A stretch of 64,000 nt of DNA. It comes from Arenicola marina. Lineage: Eukaryota; Annelida; Polychaeta; Arenicolidae. Each line of letters begins with the position of its first letter. The stretch's first letter is position 1. Of the stretch, positions 58,320-64,000 are shown in pieces. The notes under the pieces were generated by a model. That model saw only the letters and a list, made by a program, of their open reading frames with translations, was not told where the DNA came from and did no database searches. The stretch covers positions 28,328,186-28,392,185 of the forward strand of contig OZ025258.1 of the NCBI GenBank assembly GCA_964019135.1, written 5' to 3'. A program made the translations under genes and the position numbers.

Positions 58320-58765
58320 ATGAGTGTCTTTTAGACCTAGGGGTGTCTTTCAGTCCCCGGGGTTTCTTTTAGATCCTTAAATGTCTTTCTGACCCTTCAG
58401 TGTCTCTATTTTTATTGAAACTTTATTATACTGAAAGGCCGTCGGCCTAAGGTACATATGATAAAAAAAAATAACAATAACACCTGTAGTGACATATACT
58501 AACAATATACATATTACTCACTGAAGTTGTCGTGCAGTATGAAGGCGTGGTAAACGAATGCAGCAAGATTAACATGGTGATTCTTATTTAAGTTGGATAG
58601 TAATGAAATAAACCCATGCTGGGACTTTACATGATACGGTCCCCAGTCCCCGGGGTGTCTTTCAGATCCTTAAATGTCTTTCTGACCCTAGGGTGTCTCC
58701 AGAATGCATCAGTGTCGTCCACACCCCTCGGTATTTTGCAAATGTCTGTCGGACCCCTGGGCTTA
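58320..58765. repeat. About 20-bp minisatellite (TGTCTTTCAGACCC type) split by a LINE 3' end
   Basis: Units at 58322-58410 and again at 58640-58765 are separated by about 230 bp. The segment TCCCCGGGG(T)GTCTTT, AGATCCTTAAATGTCTTTCT, GACCC occurs on both sides. Confidence 0.7.
58405..58640 (-). pseudogene. LINE 3' end fragment
   Basis: On the minus strand this ends ATATGTACCTTAGGCCGACG, GCCTTTCAGTATAATAAAG, TTTCAATAAAAA, a LINE-type 3' UTR and tail. No coding part was retained. Confidence 0.55.
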
Positions 58766-58769
58766 AAGA

Positions 58770-59145
58770 AATTTGTATAAGCCGACGTTTGTTACACTTG
58801 AATTGATGATAACGTTTAATGCGAGCGCAATAGAGTTATAGATATGTTTCATTCCATTGTACATATGAGCAAATGATTTGGACACATGTGCATGATTTGA
58901 ATATATGGGCAAATGATTTATATATACGTGAGGAAACTCGATTATGTCACGAGGGAACGCGATAATTTGGCGAGGAAACACGATATATATTTTTATTCTC
59001 TCATTTCCACTGCGGGGCTCTGTAGCAAAATATCTTTTGCACGCAGCTTTTGACACGTGAGCCCCGCGGGTGGCGCACACGCGCGTTGCATTATTACGTC
59101 ACTGGCTTGCACCATGGATTGCGGTGTATACTATTCATACATGTA
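58770..59145. other. Non-coding with AT-palindrome remnants
   Basis: CATATGAGCAAATGATTTGG, CACATGTGCATGATTTGA and similar units at 58858-58925 belong to the CATATG repeat type. No gene was seen. Confidence 0.4.
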
Positions 59146-59149
59146 ATGT

Positions 59150-59590
59150 CCAAGATTCCGATGCGCAAACCATAATTTCATGATGGAAAAAGGTCGGCAT
59201 TTAAATTTACTTTTTCAAAAAGGCTATGCATCCATTGTCAGCGCGTCGGGGTGGACGAAGTCGAGTCACAAGCTCACATTTTACTAAAGTGCTCGTCGTA
59301 TGATGATATTCGTGAACCACGTTCGTAAAGAACTACTAGTATACGTTCCCAACAATGGATAAATTTGTAGAGCTGATGTCCACAAACAACGAGCAAGTTA
59401 TGTTTACTTTATGTAAATTTGTCAGCTTGGTTCTTCAAAGAAAATAGTGGTTATTGAAGTTTCTTTCGTTCATTTTTCATATCGTTTGTATGTACTGTCA
59501 TGGCTCTGTTTTTGTTCTTTTGTTTTTGTTTTGTTTATGTACCTTGGCTAGAGGCCAGCGTATAGTATGAAATAAACTATCTATCTTACG
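59150..59590 (+). pseudogene. LINE 3' terminus (same family as 50330-50740)
   Basis: VDEVESQAHILLKCSSYDDI near 59253-59312, then a frameshift to FPTMDKFVELMSTNNEQVMF, the usual C-terminal end of CR1/Jockey-like RT proteins. The 3' UTR has TACCTTGGCTAGAGGCCAGC and ends at GAAATAAACTATCTATCT. It is truncated at the 5' end and frameshifted. Confidence 0.8.
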
Positions 59591-60230
59591 TCATATCTGT
59601 CATTTCTCATGCGGATTTAGACAACGAAGTTTAAATTATCAGACATACCACACACTATACCTGTGCTCGACGTGGCGAAATCATGTATATGTTCTACTTT
59701 AAAAAGTGACTCACGATAACGTTCATTAAAGTTGTCAACGGGCTGGCGGGCTTACGTGTAATCAAAAATCCCATTGAAACATGTGTTAAAAATATGACGA
59801 AAATTGTTAAGGGGGCCTCTCATTAAAATATATTTAGCTCTTTAACTAGCATGGTAACAATTTTTTTTTTTCAATTTTTTAGCTGTCATTTGATGCTTTT
59901 CAAATTGTAGCCAACTTATAACAATCTTGGCAAAAAAATGTATGATACATCATAAAACTGTTATTATTGCGAGTTACTGGTACTTATTAACTAGTACAAT
60001 AGCATTAAATCAGAAGGCGGCGAAAATCGTGTAATCTGACGCCTCTTTAATAGTCAATCGAACAAAAAAATATGAAGTCACTCACCAACGAATTGCGGTT
60101 ATAGATTTAAACGGCCTGTGTACCTGCTAGGGCACGTTTCTTGGTCACGATATAATGAAATCTAGTGGTATGTTGTAAAGAAGGCGACTGTCTCACAAGA
60201 TGCGGGAAGCGCTAAACATTTTACTGGCGT
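59590..60230. other. No supported gene
   Basis: AT-rich, short frames only. It lies 3' of the broken FN3 exon on the minus strand and no PHYHIP-like exon was found in it. Confidence 0.4.
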
Positions 60231-60236
60231 TCCTAC

Positions 60237-60524
60237 CTGCCCGAAAGCTGGCAAGTCCCTTTGCTACACAAAGGGACTTGCCATTAGGTGTTTCACGCAT
60301 GCCTTTCACAGTGAACTTCTAAAAGTTTCCCGCATTAAGGAGACGTTCAATGGCTGTGTCGGTGACGTCATCATTGTACACGCTTCTCTCCACCCCGTCC
60401 TGACTGGAGCTCTCCGTCAGTTGTACATTGTATTGATCCACTCTTGGCTCGGCTGGCCACGTCACTTCCGCTTTGGTGGTAGACGACCGGCTGATTTGGA
60501 GCGATAATTCGCTCACTGGTGACT
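60237..60524 (-). pseudogene. Broken fibronectin type III exon of the PHYHIP-like cluster
   Basis: 288 nt, acceptor CTTGGCATTCAG|AGTCA and donor GGGCAG|GTAGGA, phase 1 on both sides like its relatives. The FN3 frame (LSLQISRSSTTKAEVTW, VDQYNVQLTESSSQDG, DVTDTAIERLLNAGNF) is closest to the unit C exon at 44602, without the repeat linker. An in-frame TAG at 60319-60321 stands where unit C has Tyr (GKFYKVTV against GNF-stop-KFTV). Beyond it the alignment continues without indels to the donor (ETPNGKSLCVAKGLASFRA), so the break is a single substitution. A 15-bp perfect inverted repeat lies at 60249-60283. It may be skipped by splicing, since the exon is symmetric. Confidence 0.8.
60249..60283. 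repeat. Perfect 15-bp inverted repeat, 5-bp loop, inside the broken FN3 exon
   Basis: TGGCAAGTCCCTTTG (60249-60263), loop CTACA, CAAAGGGACTTGCCA (60269-60283). The same place in unit C is not palindromic, and the aligned lengths are equal. Confidence 0.95.
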
Positions 60525-60634
60525 CTGAATGCCAAGGTATAAGGACAAATAAAATATCATGCGCGATAATCAACTGGACGACAAGATCGTTGTCAGGTGT
60601 TACATGACCAGCCGCCCCCCCCCCCCCCCCATGA

Positions 60635-60945
60635 CCTTTGGACATGGCTATATTCAACCCATGACAATGTGTCCCCCTTCCCTTGCCTGTCATGTCCCAT
60701 AACCCACGTGGATCGGTAGACACATACTATAACTTGGTCATGGCTATATTCAACCTATGACAACATCTACCCCCTCCACGTGTCCCTTAAACCACGTAGA
60801 TCGGTAATCTTATGCTAAGCTAATGGAACACTTGGACATGGCCATATTCAGCCAAAGACAATGTGTCAACCCTTCCCCATGTCCCTTAACCCTCGTGGGT
60901 GGGTAATCGCAGGCTAAACTAAGGGGACACTAGGTCATTGCTGTA
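60635..60945. repeat. About 105-bp tandem repeat, about 3 copies, diverged
   Basis: Each unit contains GGACATGGCTATATTCAACC, ATGACAATGTGTCCCCCTTC, CATGTCCC.TAACCCACGTGG and ATCGGTA. Units differ strongly in the last third. Confidence 0.75.
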
Positions 60946-61204
60946 TTCATACAATACAAACAACATACATTAGACGACAGAGTACCGCATCCGCAATAAG
61001 TCGATTAAGATCTGGATTAAGATTCAATAGATCAACGAATATGCAGACATTACTTGACCTCTTTCTAATAAATAGACAATAATCAACAGCGTTAAATATC
61101 ATTGTCACAGTCACAACAATATTGCAATCATAATAATCATTTACCTTCGGTAATAAGAAGTATTTCTGTAGAACAATCCAAGATAACGCAAACATATTTC
61201 CCAG

Positions 61205-61580
61205 AACTCCCAGAGCTCATGCTTCTTCCAAAATGGAGGAAAAAAAAACGAAGTGATGCATCACAATTCGCAGAGGACAAGTTTGTATTACCTTGCAATC
61301 GCTATCTTTGGAAGCCAGCGAATGTCATTTCCGACTTTCTTTATCATAGAGTGGTTTCGAAGCCCTTGTTTGTGCACGGTATTCCAGTATCGGGGTCACC
61401 GCCAATTCTGAACGCCAATTAGAAGAAAGACAAGAGACATATGGTATGGAGTGGGGCTGAATTGGGCACCAAAGGGTATGGAGTGGGGCTGAAGTGGATA
61501 CCAAGTGGTATGCAGTGGGGCTGAAGTGGATACCAAGTGGTATGGAGTGGCGCTGAATTGGGTACCAAAGGGTATCGAGT
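61205..61580. repeat. Duplicated block E, copy 2, with contracted 32-bp minisatellite (about 4 copies)
   Basis: 61205-61440 matches 52350-52620. The minisatellite (GGTATGGAGTGGGGCTGAAT type) then runs from 61441 to about 61580. In copy 1 about 30 units follow after an 800-bp spacer. Confidence 0.85.
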
Positions 61581-61844
61581 GAGGCTTAATCCTACGTTCT
61601 CTTTCCGCTACGGCTGTGCGGCAGCAAAGATGCCCACAGCGTCCAAGTATCCGAGCAGATACCCGTGAAGGTGTGGTAAACGTTTTGGCGCCAGGAAGCC
61701 AATATCATTCTTGTTGTTAGTCATCTTCATTCCTTATCCAACATGGCGGCCAAATGGCAGCCGAAATCATGTTAAATCATGTTATCTGCCGGTGAATGGC
61801 CATGTACGTATTTTTGCGACAAGCAGATTTAGTTGATGGTATAC

Positions 61845-62010
61845 TGGTGAATGTTCTTTTTCATATTCAGTTGTGGGTATACTGGTGACTATTCTTTGTT
61901 ATATCCAGCTGTGGGTATACTGTTGCCTATTCTTTGTTATATCCAGTTGTGGGTATACTGTTGACTATTCTTTGTTATATCCAGTTGTGGGTATACTGGT
62001 GACTATTCGG
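61845..62010. repeat. 37-38-bp minisatellite, about 4 copies
   Basis: Same unit as at 26285-28125 (GTTGTGGGTATACTG, ATTCTTTGTTATATCCAG), with the same exit into ATTCGGTGTGGAAGGTG. Confidence 0.93.
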
Positions 62011-62093
62011 TGTGGAAGGTGCATGCAAGACAGGTTGTTAACCCGCAGTCAGTGTCCAAATCATTACGCATCCATGTATAACGTTAGACATAC

Positions 62094-62577
62094 TGTGATA
62101 TTTTTAGATAAGGAGGGTCTCTTTACTCTACTTCAATTTTAAGATTTACTTCTCGTTGTGTTGTTCTAATATTTCTAAACTTAATATCGACAACCCCAAC
62201 TGGGTGTTCGTTCCGAGTTCGGTCTTACGTTAACACGTGGTGGCGAAGGCACTGAGGCGAAACGAAGTGGTTCAGTTTCAATGATTTATTTAACCCTTAA
62301 ACCCAAATAAACCACAAGTCACGAACTCCGTTATCGGTGTCACTTACCTGGCAGCAGTTGGTGAAACTGCTGCCAGCCCCTTGCTCCGCAGGGCGGTGAA
62401 TCCAAGTGAAATATCCCTCCTAGCTGGCTAGCTAAAACCCGTCCTCCCGCAACGCCGCTGACTGACTAACTGACTTCAAACTCAACCCAAGTGGTGACAT
62501 CACCGCTGTGGTTGCTATAGTAACTCACGCGCGCAAACTACAGTATGGCGCAAAAGTATTGGACCTGGAATACCACA
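62094..62577. mobile_element. 484-bp solo-LTR-like insertion with ATAC target duplication
   Basis: Starts TGTGATATTTTTAG and ends GGAATACCACA (TGTG...CACA), flanked by ATAC at 62090-62093 and 62578-62581. The paralogous block at about 28205-28215 has the uninterrupted site GACATACGTTTCTC with a single ATAC. The size, TG...CA ends and 4-bp duplication fit a solo LTR of a Gypsy-like retrotransposon. AATAAA occurs on both strands in the AT-rich middle (about 62288-62312), so orientation is open. A 10-bp stem (CTGGCAGCAG/CTGCTGCCAG, 62348-62376) overlaps a consensus donor CAG|GTAAGTG on the minus strand. Confidence 0.75.
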
Positions 62578-64000
62578 ATACGTTTCTCAGGGCGGCGGCG
62601 GCACAGGGCGGAAGGGGCAGCTGCACCGACCACCCCTCTTTCTACCCCCCCCCCCCCCCCCACCCCTCTAGGTTTTCTTACGTATCAAGGCAGCATAAAC
62701 ACGCAAATCCCTTTCTGCCGTATCTGGCAGTTTAAACGATATGACGCCATAAAAACGGCGGGAGCGATGGCCAATTACTTTATCTACATGCTTTCAACAA
62801 TGGTACGTAGCAGGATTTAGTTTGAAGTACAATCGGCAGAGAATGCGTATGAAACCGCATTTACTTCGAACGGGCAAACAGCTGAAGGTAGACACAATAG
62901 TCAGAGCGTGTCTTCATGTAGTATACCCATGATTCTCGTGGCGCCGCCTAGCGAGTATTACAAGGCTAAGATGAATAATTGTCTATTTTGAACAGAACAC
63001 AATAATAATATATCAAATTCCATGTCTACATATAATGACCATGGCACCTGTTGGACGAGACTTTCATTGTGACTTGTAGTCGCCAGCAAGGAGGCCATTC
63101 CGAGAACAAATGGTAATAAATATATATAGAGAGAAACCCGCAACAAAAGTAAGAAAAGCAATGAAGCGGGAAATTTATAACTTAAATTTCACCATTGAGA
63201 CAGAGCACAAACATGCTTGACATAACAGGCGAATCCCGCTAGACTCTGAATTAAATGTTTTGTTAATCTTTCTTTTGATGATTTGTTTATTTAATACGTA
63301 AGATGACATCTGGCACAATTTGTGAACAAGATTTCTGTTTTCTCCTGGGGATAGTTGTATTGTGTTCCTGTGTAGTTCCACGGTATTTTTTTATTTTATA
63401 GTATTTATACGTGACTTTTCTCCAACGAGCATATTTGTTGTTGCTCCAGAAGGCAACATGGCGTGCCACACAACACGCAATACACTCATTTGACGCCGCA
63501 ATAAAAGTGTAGTACAAAAATACGTATTTATTTATTGCATATAACAAATATACAAACACATTTAGCAGATTTAACTTCAGTGATTAAGATAATTTATGGC
63601 ATTCTTAATCAATAATATCTCACATAAAAGATGTATTTGACCGATTATAATTGTCATTATTTACTTCACTTATCCGTAAAGCAAAACACGTACACAATTA
63701 ACCATTGGAAAAACAAGATAGACTTAGCCTATTTAACCACTATCCCGATTAGTTATTTTCAAGATAAATGTGCGCTAAATTCGCGCTAAATTCGCACTAC
63801 TACCAGAATCCCATAAAATAACATTCCAATCGTCATTTGTGCCACTGGTCGTGTCACTTAAATAGCGCTCAACATCCGTGAGTTTCAGCATTTCAGACCC
63901 CTGACTGATTCTTGCCGTCACTTAGTTTCTCAGCTGGCCACGTGATGTCGCCAGTGGTGGCGCCGGCCAGACAGCCCTCCACACAGGACACACATGTAGA

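Larger units (their letters stand above)
61797..64000. repeat. Segmental duplication block, copy 2 (runs off the window)
   Basis: Matches 26255-29640 from the GCGACAAGCAGATT start to the last base of the window (GTGGCGCCGGCCAG, then CACATGTAGA). It holds about four minisatellite units (61845-62010) and a 484-bp insertion at 62094-62577. Apart from these, the two copies are collinear with scattered substitutions and small indels. Confidence 0.9.

Overview
The window looks like an intron-rich, repeat-rich genome segment from an invertebrate animal. An amphioxus-like or other deuterostome source is my guess from gene content only. There are no operons or ribosome binding sites. Short exons have clean splice sites, and most of the DNA is transposon remnants and minisatellites. 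No species-specific marker is present, so the organism call is weak.

Gene content, all on the minus strand except one small ORF. (1) At 2.8-7.2 kb, two exons of a rhodopsin-family GPCR join in phase 1 inside transmembrane helix 1. (2) At 23.1 kb there is one possible terminal exon of a multi-pass membrane protein. (3) From 21.7 to 60.5 kb lies the main feature, a tandem cluster related to PHYHIP/PHYHIPL (phytanoyl-CoA hydroxylase-interacting protein). It has four intact C-terminal-domain exons (A 30.7 kb, B 35.5 kb, C 43.7 kb, D 50.9 kb), a decayed fifth end (21.7 kb), four intact fibronectin-III exons (two with B, two with C), one broken FN3 exon (60.2 kb) and a von Willebrand A-like orphan exon (46.5 kb). 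Every C-terminal exon begins with a phase-1 acceptor, and every FN3 exon ends at a phase-1 donor, so they are interchangeable at the reading-frame level. One FN3 exon carries a coding minisatellite, five 26-residue Ser/Thr/Arg/Pro-rich units.

Layout: 0-7 kb GPCR and small elements; 8-11 kb LINE fragments and minisatellites; 13-17 kb minisatellite and a nested repeat; 18-21.7 kb a 495-bp MITE and a duplicated 3' flank ending in the exon relic; 22-25 kb palindromic AT-rich arrays; 26-29.6 kb a large 37-38-bp minisatellite inside a segmental duplication; 30-46.8 kb PHYHIP-like units A, B and C with a 68-bp intronic minisatellite and a 1-kb CACCCCGG array; 47-60 kb one small ORF, unit D, LINE ends, a 32-bp minisatellite and DNA elements; 60-64 kb the broken FN3 exon and second copies of two duplicated blocks.

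The cluster appears to have grown by repeated local duplication. Units B and D share a near-identical 1.4-1.7-kb block. The 3' flank of unit A occurs three times (19.3, 28.1 and 62 kb), and the third copy runs off the window edge. Duplicated blocks carry the same minisatellites at very different copy numbers (about 49 versus 4, and about 30 versus 4). A 484-bp solo-LTR-like insertion is proven by its empty site in the paralogous block. Protein functions beyond domain identity are not known to me. All similarities were judged by eye; no identities were computed.
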